Part shown: in pieces, positions 35,801 through 45,488 of the stretch
Layout of the letters: each line of letters starts with the position of its first letter
Position numbering within the stretch: position 1 is the first letter of the stretch
Assembly (NCBI GenBank): GCA_918807975.1
Contig: OU964932.1
Span: forward strand, 9,920,001 to 9,984,000
From: Aplidium turbinatum
Lineage: Eukaryota > Chordata > Ascidiacea > Aplousobranchia > Polyclinidae
DNA: 64,000 nucleotides
Direction: 5' to 3'
Program-made: the position numbers and the translations under genes
Notes under the pieces: model-generated
The model's database searches: none
Told to the model about the DNA's origin: nothing
The model's input: the letters and a program-made list of their open reading frames with translations, nothing else

Positions 35801-37088
35801 TCATTTATTGATAAAGCTTTTGCCGACGCAAACCTGGACTAACAACAGATAAATGCCAGATACACACATTAACAAAACAATATATTTTCCTGCTTAACAT
35901 AGCCTACCATTTGTGTGAAAAGCATTGCCCTACCTGCCAAGCAAACATAATCTGCAGTATTACCATCAAGCACCTAATGAAATAGACTTCGGTGTCGAAT
36001 TCGGTGTCGAAGTTCTATTCCCAGTAAAGAAAATAGACTTTACTGGGAATAGAACTTAAGTGACCGGACGCCATAGTGCGCCACACCTAAATATCCTGTC
36101 ACCACAGTGTGCACATCTATTTGACCGGCACCTAATGTTCTGCACCTAAAAGACGTGGACCACAACTTAGAAACATTGGCTACATTTATTAGAAACAAAA
36201 CTACAGAAATTAGCATACTTTCCAACTGTTCCTGAAAATCCATCCAAAATCTCCTGAAATTAAAATGAAGAAACATATGACACCTCCCCATATATGTTAA
36301 TATTACTTTCTATTATGGAATAATAGAATAAGAAAGTTACAACTTTAACCCAATGCAACACATGGCTAACTATACAATGTCATCACATGGTTCAGAGTCT
36401 TTTTTATTTGCTTTCATTTTATTTTATTTGCACCCATTGCAATAACATACAGTACACTGCGATCACAGATGCGATACAACAGACGACAGGAAGCAGCGAA
36501 GTGACATATAGTCTTCGAGTCAGCTGCTCCCCTTAGTTTGGCTTGCCAATAAGTGTCCTTGCCTAGACACAGCCGCATGCTCTGGAGCGGAGTCGAACCC
36601 ACGTCCTTTCGAACGTCGCGCAGACGTTCTTACCACTTGGCTACGCAGCCAACAATGGCTACGCAGCCACTCGGCTACGCAGCAGAGTCAATGCTACCCT
36701 TGATGAAAAAAGATGTTACATTGAAAGGGACACGAAAATAAAAACACCATTGGTAATCATGATTCTTGGGGTTTAAAACTTTAGTTGAACCAGCGCTGCT
36801 TGACCTTGAAGCATCTTTGTTCAGAAATCACGCACTAACCAGCTGAGCCATTGGGGCGGACTACTGTATATATAAGTGTGATTTTCACATTAAAGTGGGA
36901 CCAGAAGGCTAACCTTTTGAAAAAGGTTTGTGAGACGTATCATTTACTATTCGTGCAGGTATGGTACTGTAGTGAACAACTTGTGAGATGACAGAATTAT
37001 ATCAGCACAACAAACTTTTTAAATGCTTATAAAAAGTCCACTTACTGTAGAAATACTTCTTTGGCTTGTGATAAAATATTTTGAGTTT
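29825..37088 (-). CDS. cysteine synthase (O-acetylserine sulfhydrylase family), ten exons
   Basis: Fold-type II PLP enzyme that would make cysteine from an activated serine and sulfide. Exons, 5' to 3': 37057-37088, 36219-36253, 35095-35135, 34172-34392, 32930-33019, 32601-32715, 31690-31743, 31135-31196, 30512-30670, 29825-30055; every joint keeps phase and has GT...AG. About 345 residues, near full family length. Motifs in order: [22 protein letters not shown] with the PLP lysine; substrate loop [42 protein letters not shown]; phosphate loop [30 protein letters not shown] with the serine facing the PLP ring nitrogen; [13 protein letters not shown]. No CBS or heme domain, so not cystathionine beta-synthase. 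The exon at 32715 uses an AAG acceptor. The true start is not fixed: 37199-37262 (ALAALKPELSQQLERSVQTV) is a phase-compatible candidate. Introns hold two foldback elements, a SINE and a hairpin repeat. Confidence 0.9.
30206..30300 (-). mobile_element. tRNA-like sequence, SINE head or tRNA pseudogene
   Basis: Minus strand: CACTGGCCGAGTGGATAGAG (A box), then GGGTTCAATACCCCG (B box), inside an intron of the cysteine synthase gene. The acceptor stem does not pair, so a working tRNA is not supported. Confidence 0.42.
31945..31997 (-). mobile_element. family-1 SINE body fragment
   Basis: CGACTGGGTGCCATTGAATG AAGAGTTGTCC matches the body segment with GGTGCCGCTGAATGGA seen in the full copies. Head and tail are missing or too diverged. 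Confidence 0.5.
33625..33718. repeat. near-perfect inverted repeat hairpin
   Basis: Arms of about 40 bases (GACTAATCTTCATGCAAAGT and its inverse ACTCTGCATGAAGATTAGCC, plus flanking CATTGTGATA/TATCACAATG) around a loop of about 13. Two or three mismatches only. Lies in a cysteine synthase intron. Likely a small palindromic MITE; a structured RNA cannot be excluded. Confidence 0.85.
33811..34085 (-). mobile_element. tRNA-headed SINE, family 1
   Basis: Full order on the minus strand: head with AGCTCAGTGGTTAAGCACTC, body, CAACACTTCAACAATCGG block, tail AGTTCGAGGATAAAAATTC. It sits in the intron between the 34172 and 33019 exons of cysteine synthase. Confidence 0.86.
34662..34965. mobile_element. 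foldback element with iterated ATTCGGTGAG arms
   Basis: 304 bp. Left arm: five copies of (A)TTCGGTGAG(AG)TCC-type units; right arm: three inverted copies (CTCACCGAA). An inner inverted pair TACCGTAGCCTAATTATC/ GATAATTAGGCTACGGTA lies near the middle. Flanks gtgcaaaaa at 34653-34661 and 34966-34974, a perfect 9-bp duplication. No coding. Confidence 0.92.
35375..36161. mobile_element. foldback element with iterated TTAGGTGC arms
   Basis: 787 bp. Both arms, about 130 bp each, carry ACGTCTTTTxGGTG, TTAGGTGCCGGTCA, CACAxTGTGG and ATATTTAGGTG in the same order, inverted with respect to each other. A perfect 9-bp duplication acaacttag flanks it (35366-35374 and 36162-36170). The middle (35500-36000) codes for nothing recognisable. 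It lies in a cysteine synthase intron. Confidence 0.92.
36411..36652 (-). mobile_element. tRNA-Ser-like SINE with an AAAT-rich tail
   Basis: Minus strand: GGCTGCGTAGCCAAGTGGTA (A box), GTGGGTTCGACTCCGCTCC (B box), about 150 bases of body, and a 3' tail of AAATAAAATAAAATG. The head is repeated in part at 36653-36682 (CTACGCAGC units). Unrelated in body to family 1. Confidence 0.68.
36763..36861 (-). mobile_element. family-1 SINE head fragment
   Basis: Minus strand: TCCGCCCCAATGGCTCAGCT GGTTAG, then CAGCGCTGGTTCAAC. Only the tRNA-like head and B box remain. Confidence 0.6.
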
Positions 37089-37453
37089 CTACAAAAAACA
37101 CATCTTCTCAATAAGGTAGAATAAGTTGTCATTGTTGACTACTCACGAAAGTCAAACTTAAACCCAAAATAAAACTGCTAATACAACCACATTAACACGC
37201 TGAACAGTCTGAACGCTTCTTTCTAATTGCTGGCTCAGCTCAGGCTTGAGTGCTGCTAATGCCTACGGTAACATTTTCTCTGCAAAATCATTGCTTCTGC
37301 TTTGCATTCCTATGACTCAGCAAAAAATATGAGCACGTAATCACTTATAATGGAATACAGCGTTGCCAGACGCCCACTTGTGAATTTCACCAATACCGCG
37401 ACAAGATTTCCCACAGCAAAGCAATTTTTTTCAAGTTCTTTCATACGCACAAC

Positions 37454-37698
37454 CAGGCCCAGATTTAGGGGAGGGCGTAGGGGGCAGGTGCCAAGGGCCC
37501 CCCGACTTTTGAAAGGCTCCCCTACGTGGAAAAAAATGTGATTTTGTGTTATTTTTTCCTCCTTTCAGCCTTTGAAGTTTCTGCAAAATGCTGTGCAGTG
37601 CTGGATTGATGCTACTGAAGACGCAGAGGTGGTTTTTCGCAGGGGGCCCCCCCAATATAAAAGTGCCCCGGGCCCCCCATCAGCTAAATCCGGCCCTG
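37454..37698. mobile_element. hAT MITE, CAGGCCCRGATTTAGG family
   Basis: 245 bp with ends CAGGCCCAGATTTAGGGG and TAAATCCGGCCCTG and perfect 8-bp target duplications cgcacaac (37446-37453 and 37699-37706). Its interior (GTGATTTTGTGTTATTTTTT, TTTCTGCAAAATGCTGTGCA) is shared with the truncated copy at 53124. Confidence 0.93.
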
Positions 37699-37917
37699 CG
37701 CACAACCCAGGTTTCCCTGGCACAACCCGTGCCAATTTACAAGCATTACAATATTTGAGCATAAATATTTTTATTTTTATAAAAAAAATGCCAAAATACT
37801 TTGGATTGTTGTTTATAAAAAAACAATATTGGCGTTATTTATTTTATTGGCGAAAATATCTGGAATATTTTATAAAATTAGAAACTACACAAACAAACAA
37901 AGCATGTTAACGCTGTA

Positions 37918-38412
37918 AGCTACTATGCTCTTGCACGCTCAATAATAGAATATGGCATTTTATGTTGAGGTTCAAGCACACCAAAAGTGCTCAAGAAAAT
38001 TTCAACAATGCAAAATCGAATCATTCGCACAATAACCTTTAGTTTAGCAACAGAAGAGCAAAACTTTCACCACTGTACCAAGATCTCCACATAGGCCTAC
38101 TTCCTATCAGTAATTTGCATAAACTAGAAATTTCTAAATTTGTCTTTAAATTTAAAAATATGCTATTACCAGGCTACTTTGAACCTTACTTTCAGGAAAT
38201 TACTGAAGTAGCCTACATTGCCATGGCACGAGAGCTTCTCAAAAAAATAACTTTTACTTACGTAGTGTCAGCTCAAGAAAAGGTCAAGGCAGTTTGAAAT
38301 TCTTAGGCCCAAAAATATGGAATGATTTACCTTCAGAAATAGTTGGGGCTACGAGAATTAAAACTTTCACAAAAAAACTAAAAATTTATTATATGAATGA
38401 ACTTGGTCCGTG
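37918..38412 (+). mobile_element. LINE ORF2 3' fragment
   Basis: Plus-strand frames give YYALARSIIEYGI, LHIGLLPISNLHKLEISKF, FVFKFKNMLLPGYF and FLGPKIWNDLPSEIVG, then FTKKLKIYYMNELGP and a stop. This is the classic C-terminal order of CR1/Jockey-like reverse transcriptase ORFs. At least two frame shifts separate the pieces, so it is dead. It ends about 220 bp before the LTR retrotransposon. Confidence 0.65.
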
Positions 38413-38631
38413 ACTGTTTTTATTGTCACAACATTGACGATTATTTCGGATTGAACATTGTTAGTACTATACGTAGGCTTACTACTCACGAACTTGTGCT
38501 ACGTAGCGTAGCCCTAGGCTACTACTTGCTACTATAACTGCAATCTTATTAACTGTACTCAAGTCGGCTTATAAACTGACTGATTTTGTTAAAGTATGAA
38601 TGTGGTATGAATTTATAAACTACGATAGGCC

Positions 38632-39176
38632 TGGTCACAGCGGTAAACCATAATCTCTTCGTGGGAAAATTGTAACATAAGATTCCCGAATCCGTTCGCC
38701 TGCATGTAATGACCGAAAAAGAAACACTCCTTTGAAACGTCTATTCAAAATTGTATTTCTGTAAAATTAGCCACCTGGCTGTCGAAAATGGGATGCAACG
38801 CCGTACACCACTAAAACTTGTCACTACAGAACAGATTACTTGGATAAAAGACGGAAAATTTGTCCAGCTAGTAAGCAGCAAGCAAACAGTTAAATATGCG
38901 ACTGACTTCCAACAAACAATTTTAAGAATAACCAGAATGATTTGCAATATCTCAAGCTCACGTACGCAGTACTGTGACGCAATAATGAAAGACAATTATG
39001 AAGTCATTCAAACAGGTGTTCAAAGCGGCTGATGCAATATTTCATAAGGTCTTACGAACGATGGTGCAATATTTGGACATTTTCTAGCAATTTCCATGAC
39101 GTAAGATGCCAGCTAGGTTAAGTAGACCATAACGGTTTTTATATGACGTTTGATTTGGTGAAAATTGTCGGGAACA
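38632..39176 (-). repeat. BEL/Pao LTR (3' LTR)
   Basis: 545 bp, starts TGGTCACAGCGG and ends TTGTCGGGAACA on the plus strand. Near-identical to 48794-49338. The open frame of 93 codons inside both LTRs is a chance frame. Confidence 0.93.
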
Positions 39177-39486
39177 TAGCGGCCCCTAGTTATGACAGTC
39201 TGACATGGCATAACTAAAAAAAAGAATTGACGACAATTGTGAGCCAATGAATAAAAACACACGATACACAAATTGTTTGAATCACTCACGTTTAAGTTAA
39301 CACGTAAATACAAAGGGCATGCAAAGAATGAACAACAATACAAATAATACACTACGATACATGAAATTGGTACCATAGGTACACGCTAAAATGATGCTAT
39401 ATACAATGGTTGCGATAATAACCGACTGTTCTGGGCTCAGACAAGGGTCGGCCACCGCAGACAAAACCAGGCTCAAACCCTAACAC

Positions 39487-40340
39487 TTAGGTGTTCTTTA
39501 CGGGGGCGAGGCACGAAATATCCCTCAACACGTAGTCTACTTTCACTTCCCCCGTACTCTCATCATAGTTGCAGACGGCAACTTTAGCTCTACGAACCAC
39601 AGGCTTCCCTTTCCTAATTTGTGGAACTACCTCATGCACCCTCCCAAGTTGATACTTCCCACGTTTACCAATGTCTTGAAGAGAACCCAACACTACAAGT
39701 TGACCAGGCTCCAAATTGTCGGCCATTTTTAGCCATTTTTTCCGGCCCTGAAGCCCTGGCAAGTAAAAATCGATCCATTTACTCCAAAACTGCTGAGAAA
39801 GTGACAAACTGAACCGATAGTCCCTCATTAGTTGGTCACGATCATGTGGCTGCCCAACAGCACAGTATGGGTCTAAGTATGGGGTCAAAAGTGAGGCAGG
39901 GGTGATGACAGTAAAATCCCTAGGGTCGTCACTCAAAGGTACCAAAGGGCGTTCGTTCACGATCCGAACAGCACTGCCTGTGTACTTAAGCAGTTCAATG
40001 AAATTGGGCTTACGTATTGAAGAGTCCAAAATGTGAAAAAAGTATTTGGTCATATCGGCCACGAAACCAAATCTACTCAGCCGAAATCTAGCCAAGAGAT
40101 CTGCCAGAGAGTTTAACAAATCAGGACACGAAAACATTACATCATTAACACAAGTTCCTCGAAATTCAGACTTGCCATCGTAAACAATACGCTTTTTTAA
40201 TTGTGACGTCACAAAGTATGGTAAATACCATTCAAATCCCTTGACATTTCCTGCTTCACCAGCACGCTCGATATAGCCATTAGATTTAAGATCCTTCATG
40301 GTGTCAGTAAGGAAATCACAAAGTTCAGGTTGTTTTAAAG
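39487..40340 (-). pseudogene. BEL/Pao pol remnant: RT portion and DUF5641-like end
   Basis: The reading on the minus strand contains an RT N-terminal segment (YLPYFVTSQLKKRIVYDGKS) and a C-terminal region (ITPASLLTPYLDPYCAVGQP, FWSKWIDFYLPGLQ) typical of the segment that follows the integrase core in BEL/Pao elements. It belongs to the fossil at 38632-49338. The first residues are cut by the hAT at 40341-42866. Confidence 0.85.
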
Positions 40341-41328
40341 CAGGGGTGGGGAACCTGCGGCCCGCGGGCCGAATGCGGCCCGCGTCACTGTTCCATGTGG
40401 CCCGCGTCAACATTTCTTTACTCAAAATATATTGAAACAACAGCTCAAAAAAGAGTAGGCTCTGCATTCTCGGTGTATTGCGAATGGCCTTCTATGACTA
40501 GTTAATCCACCATAGAAGGCCATTTGTAACAACAATGTGTACGTCATAACGTCACCGTCACAATGTGACGAGTTATTGTTAATCGGTCAGATATGCTATT
40601 CATGAAAAGTGTTTTGTAGAGTAGCCTACTTCTCAAATTAGCAAAGTTTTACGTTGTATAATGGCTTCTGGAAAGAGAAGAAAGATTGGTGATGAAGGCA
40701 GAATGCTCCAGAACTGATGTTCCTAATAACTTCCAATATGAAATAGTAGAGCTTCAGACAGGGGCGCCGGAACGACTTTTGACTGGGGGGGCAAGATTAC
40801 GAAAAAAGGGCACTTTTGTTTAATAAAAGGCCAATTTTTTTCAAGTTTTAAGATAAGATATAGCGACAATGCTAATCTATCAGCTCACTATGTATTGAGT
40901 AGGCTAATGATAGCCTACAAGTGTCCGGTATACAAAGAAGGGCATCATGCTATGTTATAATAATGTAACCTAGTGTCAAGCTTTAAAGCAGCCTGCTGCC
41001 ATGGTCGCTAAGTAGTGCTTGAATGACCGCCGGTGCTACCTACTCAATCGGCCAAGTTTAGCCGCCGGTCTCTTCTAGCCAATTGTTTAATTTCGCAATA
41101 GAATGATCGTGGATTAACTGTCGAAAATATGTAGTATCAAAGAGTGATGCAAAATTAGGTCAGCGCGTCGTAATCATCACTGTTGTATTGTGCGGAAATA
41201 TTTGTTACGGTATTGATGGAATATATCCATCTGCGATCACCAGCGCTGTAAGTCTTGTTTGTAATTCCCGACGTTTATTTTCACAAAGTCTTAATCCGAA
41301 GTGCTAATTTACATCGGCTGGCAATATT

Positions 41329-41388
41329 GTCGTTTTTATGTCGATTCGATGTTGTCGGACATTGAATCGTTGTTAAAAAGGAGAACTA
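41329..41388. mobile_element. possible decayed palindromic MITE
   Basis: GTCGTTTTTATGTCGATTCG ... GACATTGAATCGTTGTTAAA has the ATTCAAYGTC-centre and flanking TTTTTA of the CCCAGACAG family, but the termini are gone. Confidence 0.35.
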
Positions 41389-41562
41389 GGTTAGTTGACA
41401 TCCAAGGGGAAAACATTTTTTAATCATATTTTGCAAAAATTAGGATTCTTTTATTAATGTCCTTCACATCATTGAAATACTTATTTTATTACCTTGCCGT
41501 TATCGTCAACACATGTCGAACGTTGTTTTTTGTTGCTAAACAGAATTCTAGGTGAGTGGCGA

Positions 41563-41867
41563 ACTTGTTTGTTTGTTTGTTTATCTTTATCCTGCATTGC
41601 GGGAAAGCGGACTTGAGCGCTATGCATCGGTGTACGCCTTCCGACGTACACCTGACCCACGCTGCAGCCGACGGCAATGTCTGTTTCCGGTTGTCTACTT
41701 TACTTATGACTTAAATTTGGTACTACCCATTACTCGAAATCGATCACTGGGTAGAGGCAATTGTCGTAAAGTTTCTTGCCCAGAGAAACAACAGCAAGTG
41801 CGGGTGGCTGGAGTCGAACATGCAGGCTCTCGACTGTGAGCCCAACGCGCTAACCACTCGCCATTGC
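41563..41867 (-). mobile_element. tRNA-derived SINE with CAAA-repeat tail
   Basis: Minus strand: GGCGAGTGGTTAGCGCGTTG (A box), GCATGTTCGACTCCAGCC (B box), body, then ATTGCAGGATAAAGATAAAC and several CAAA units. The word CTAACCACTCGCC is duplicated at the head end (41854-41866 and 41874 on). The tail end GCAGGATAAAGAT recurs alone at about 44452. Different body from SINE family 1. Confidence 0.75.
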
Positions 41868-42419
41868 TGCTAACCACTCGCCTTCTTTAAAATCAGCCAC
41901 ATTGGAGACACTCGTGCGAGTATCGTTAGGTGGTCCGCAGTACTAGATTACAATCCCGATAAAGCAGTTATTGCGTGGTGCAACGATTCTATTGCAGGAC
42001 TTCGCCCAGGCCCAGACTTCAACAACGCTATAAGTCATCATTTTAGCATTGTTGCAAGTTTAATTCTATTTTCTTGTGCTATCGTTAATTTTATTTTGTA
42101 TTTTGGCCTCCAAGCACGCCGATTTGGCCGTCGAGAAGGAGCTCCCTGTAGGCCACGACGGCTGCCGGAATAAAACGAGTTTTAAGGCCTGTAGCCTACT
42201 GTGTTGCAAAGTTTTGTGCCGTAAATATTATTTTGAGGCAAAAATGAAAGATTATAACTAGGCTAAAAGCGAATAGCAGAAATTGTTATATTGCAAACCG
42301 TGCAGTAGCTTGCATGACTTTAAAAGGGCACCATTGCCCCCCCTGCCCCTCCATCTTCAGAAAAATTGAGGGCAGGGGGGGCATCCGCCCCCCCTGCCCC
42401 CCCGCTTCCGGCGCCCCTG

Positions 42420-42728
42420 GCTTCAGAGTGGCGGTACGTTGAAAGCGATGTAGGCTACAAAATCATTCCACTGCTCAAATTTCATCAACGCTACATAAAT
42501 GCTTATGATTTTCCAGTCATGCGGAAATATGCTTTGAAATATGTGTCTCTGTTTGGAAGCACCTACCGTTGCGAGCAGTTTTTTTCCAAATTGAATCTAT
42601 CAAAAAGTCGGCTTCGCTCCAGACTGATTGATAAAAACGTGGAGATGCAGTTAAGAATTGCAGCATCTTCCGTGTCAGCAGACATCACACGACTCACCAA
42701 AAATAAAAACTTTCAGCCATCCCACTAG
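42420..42728 (+). pseudogene. hAT transposase C-terminal (dimerisation) region
   Basis: The frame reads YDFPVMRKYALKYVSLFGST, then YRCEQFFSKLNLSKSRLRSR and MQLRIAASS, ending at a stop after NFQPSH. This is the hAT C-terminal dimerisation signature (...FGSTYxCEQxFSxMxxxKSxxRSRLTD...LRIA) of the GTF2IRD2/ZBED-like group. The catalytic middle is not present in this copy, so it cannot be an autonomous source. Confidence 0.85.
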
Positions 42729-42866
42729 CTGTGAAGGTGAAATAAATCATTGTCTACTTCGCTGCATTTTTTTATCTGTAACTAAAATTTCGAAGTTTTT
42801 AGTGGCCAGCCTGTGTTATTTCTCATTTTATGTGGCCCGCAATACTAAAAAGGTTCCCCACCCCTG

Positions 42867-43167
42867 TTTTAAAGCCTTCTTCCTTAAAGCAGCAGCTCTA
42901 TCTGACGCCAACACAAAATTGTTAGTTAGATCAATATCTTCCTTCAACGGAACAGGTATCTCAAATCGACCATCTTTCAACTCAATATTCGGTTTGACAA
43001 GTTCTCTAGCCAAAATATCATTGCGAGACAATTCACAGGTTTCATTTTGCAAGGTCAAATCCTGAATGACTTTATTCAGGTCTGCTATTTCTATATCACG
43101 AGACTCAATTTTACGCTGAAAGCCAGAGATGACATCCGACTCTGAAGACGTCTGCACTCTGCACACA
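42867..43167 (-). pseudogene. BEL/Pao pol N-terminal portion
   Basis: Minus-strand frame with VKPNIELKDGRFEIPVPLKE and NNFVLASDRAAALRKKAL, the pre-RT block of BEL/Pao pol. Flanked on both sides by hAT target duplications. Part of the fossil at 38632-49338. Confidence 0.8.
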
Positions 43168-43175
43168 TTTGCAAC

Positions 43176-45401
43176 TAGAGATGTAAAAAAACGTTTTTTT
43201 TTGTTTTTAAAAAAAAACGAGCTCGTTTTTTTATTTTTTATCGTTTTTTTTGTTTTTTATTCGTTTTTTTTTTTTTTTTTTACCTATTTTTTTATTAAAT
43301 GTCACAATATGCAGCAATTAGGGTAAACTCATTGCAATAGCGTCTCTTTCAACAAAAAAATAGTCTCATAACTCGTATAACATCTTTCAAATGAGACAAT
43401 ATGTCTCTCAAGTCTCAACACACGAGCCATAAAGGTTTCTCATCGTCTCAAATAGTAACACAGTGTCCTATGGTTGGCACATCTCAAGTATTGTCTGTAA
43501 TTTGGTTCAGCCAGTTGTTAAATGCAGTACCACACTCGTGTACAGTTTCGAAGCCACCTGGGATTTTGGTTAATGGGCATGTTACGTTAGGACCAGGTGG
43601 TCAGGGTCCTGTTTCTCTACTTCACAAAGGCACTTTTCACCAGCACACCACACCATTACCAGTACAACGTCAAGAGATTGTTCCAGTTGATGTGCATTTG
43701 GTGCAAACGTGATGAAAATCACACAAGCGGTTCTCGAGTTATAAGTGAAATAACCTTAGCCACTAAGTGGCTTTATAGATAAGGAGCAATAGAAAAACGG
43801 CCATATCTCAAGAACCGCTCAACATGTTTACATAAGTTTTAGCTCTACCCCCATGTTTTATGGGGTGGGCTATCTGTTTATGAATATTAAAACAAGTTTT
43901 GGCTACTACTTTTTGAGCTAAAAAGAAATTAACCTCTTGTCGTTACGCACCAATAAAACCATGGTGCGTAAATTAAAAAAAAAAATAATTGGGTAGAAGA
44001 AAGATTGATGACAAGTTTGGCAAAAGCAGTGTAGTGCTAAAGTCCCAACTTTTAGCCCAAATCACATTTAAATGTAGTGAAAGATGGAAACGTTTTGATG
44101 TTTTTTTATTTTCCCTGAAGAGATTCAATAATCCTTTGTGACGTCATAGTCATGTTTGTTTTCCCTTAATCACACCATTGTGCTGTCATAGACATGTTTA
44201 AAAGAAGTATGGTTATTGGTTGCACTTAATCCATCCAATTTGAACTAGTTTGCAGAACTTTGAGACTTTAGCACTTTTTTTGTTTTTGCTTAACTTTTCG
44301 TCAATCTTTCCTCTGCCAATAAAAAAAATTAAAGTTTGCATCATGGTTTTATTGGTGCGTAACGACAAGAGGTCAATTTCTTTTTATCTCAAAAAACAGT
44401 AGGCCTAGTTCTCAAATAAAATAAGTTTTCATCTTTGATGTTTGTTTTGTATCTTTATCCTGCATTGTGGGAATATAGGTAAAACTTTATTCTTGTCAGG
44501 AAAAGCATTATAAAGCATTTATTCACTATGTGAACACTGAGCACTGAGCAGTGCTGAAAAACTCCACTTTAAAGGAAAAATTTCTTCATTCAAGGTTGGT
44601 AGAATGGTAGTTACTAGCAATAGTCAACATGGGTGGTGGGCATTTGAAAGGAACATTAACCTAAACCTTTTCTGACAAATGCACTAACTTTTGACAGCTA
44701 AAAATATCAGTGATAAGGTCTCTTGCATTATATGTCCCAAATAATCTGCAAGAAGCATCAATGACGAAGTGTCCAATCCAAGATCTTACAACACACGAAA
44801 AGAATACTTCTGTTTCAACATTTATAAAGCATATACATCGTTGGCAAGCTATCAGTTACAAAACATGTTTAAACAAGCTATTGGCAATAGCTTGCATTAG
44901 TAAATTACCACGTCCACAAACAAGGTAAATGTGTGTATTGAATACTGCCACCTTGTTTTGTCAGAATTTCGTCAACCCATTAAGTGTGTACAAGAATAAC
45001 CAGTACCACAGTATACTAACATCATAGGCTAACTTCCATAAAAAGAAAAAGAAATTAACTCATCTACATTATGTCATGTATCAAATTTCATTAATTCAAT
45101 GTTTGTCAGGTCTACTGCCACAAACATGCCAGAGAATGAAGAAGAAAGCGAAACAACATAGGTCCTCATAGGACTATGCAAGAACATATGCTGCCAAACA
45201 CAAACACTTAGGAATTTCAGCACACCAATAAAACTATTTTTAGTAATTTAATATTTTTCAAGAGCACTATAATGAAACTAAGCTGTAAATTGCAAAAAAA
45301 TTGCAACTTTTTCAGAAAAATATGAAAAAAAACAAAAAAAACAAAAAAACCCAAAAAACGAGTGTTTTTTGGCTCAAGTTTTTTTTGCATTTACATCTCT
45401 A
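43176..45401. mobile_element. hAT element, TAGAGATGTAAA termini
   Basis: Ends TAGAGATGTAAAAAAACG and TTGCATTTACATCTCTA. Perfect 8-bp target duplications tttgcaac (43168-43175 and 45402-45409). Subterminal T-runs with AAAAAACGAG/CTCGTTTTTT occur at both ends. No transposase recognised in 2.2 kb. Inserted in the BEL/Pao element; holds the MITE at 43907-44401. Confidence 0.92.
43907..44401. mobile_element. long-TIR MITE nested in the hAT
   Basis: About 55-base inverted termini: ACCTCTTGTCGTTACGCACC on the left and GGTGCGTAACGACAAGAGGT on the right, extended outward by AAAGAAATT and TACTTTTTGAGCT. Roughly 495 bp, no coding. Superfamily unassigned. Confidence 0.82.
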
Positions 45402-45488
45402 TTTGCAACGCTTTCATCTAAGGGTGACTTACCACCACAAGCCAACCAACCGAGAGGAGTGAGTAAAGCATGCGGTTCACTACGATTT

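Larger units (their letters stand above)
40759..42419. mobile_element. hAT element, CAGGGGCGCCGGAA family, nested in a hAT
   Basis: Ends CAGGGGCGCCGGAACGACTT and CCCGCTTCCGGCGCCCCTG; perfect 8-bp target duplications gcttcaga (40751-40758 and 42420-42427), which splits the transposase remnant of the host hAT. G-runs and C-runs lie just inside the ends. Longer than its sibling at 12339-12770 because it holds extra sequence including a SINE (41563-41867). Confidence 0.95.
40341..42866 (+). mobile_element. hAT element with transposase remnant
   Basis: Termini CAGGGGTGGGGAACCTGCGG and, inverted, CAGGGGTGGGGAACCTTTTT. Perfect 8-bp target duplications ttttaaag at 40333-40340 and 42867-42874. It contains a transposase start (MASGKRRKIGDE at 40662) and C-terminus (42420-42728), the middle being absent. 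Inserted in the BEL/Pao element and itself host to a second hAT at 40759-42419. Confidence 0.94.

Noticed and set aside
29825-37088. Cystathionine beta-synthase as the identity of the PLP enzyme
   Set aside because: No heme-binding head or CBS pair, and the C-terminal GPGHTVV...CDTGQRY block is of the CysK type.
38751-39032. 93-codon frame, repeated at 48913-49194
   Set aside because: Lies inside the two LTR copies; repeated only because the LTRs are repeated.
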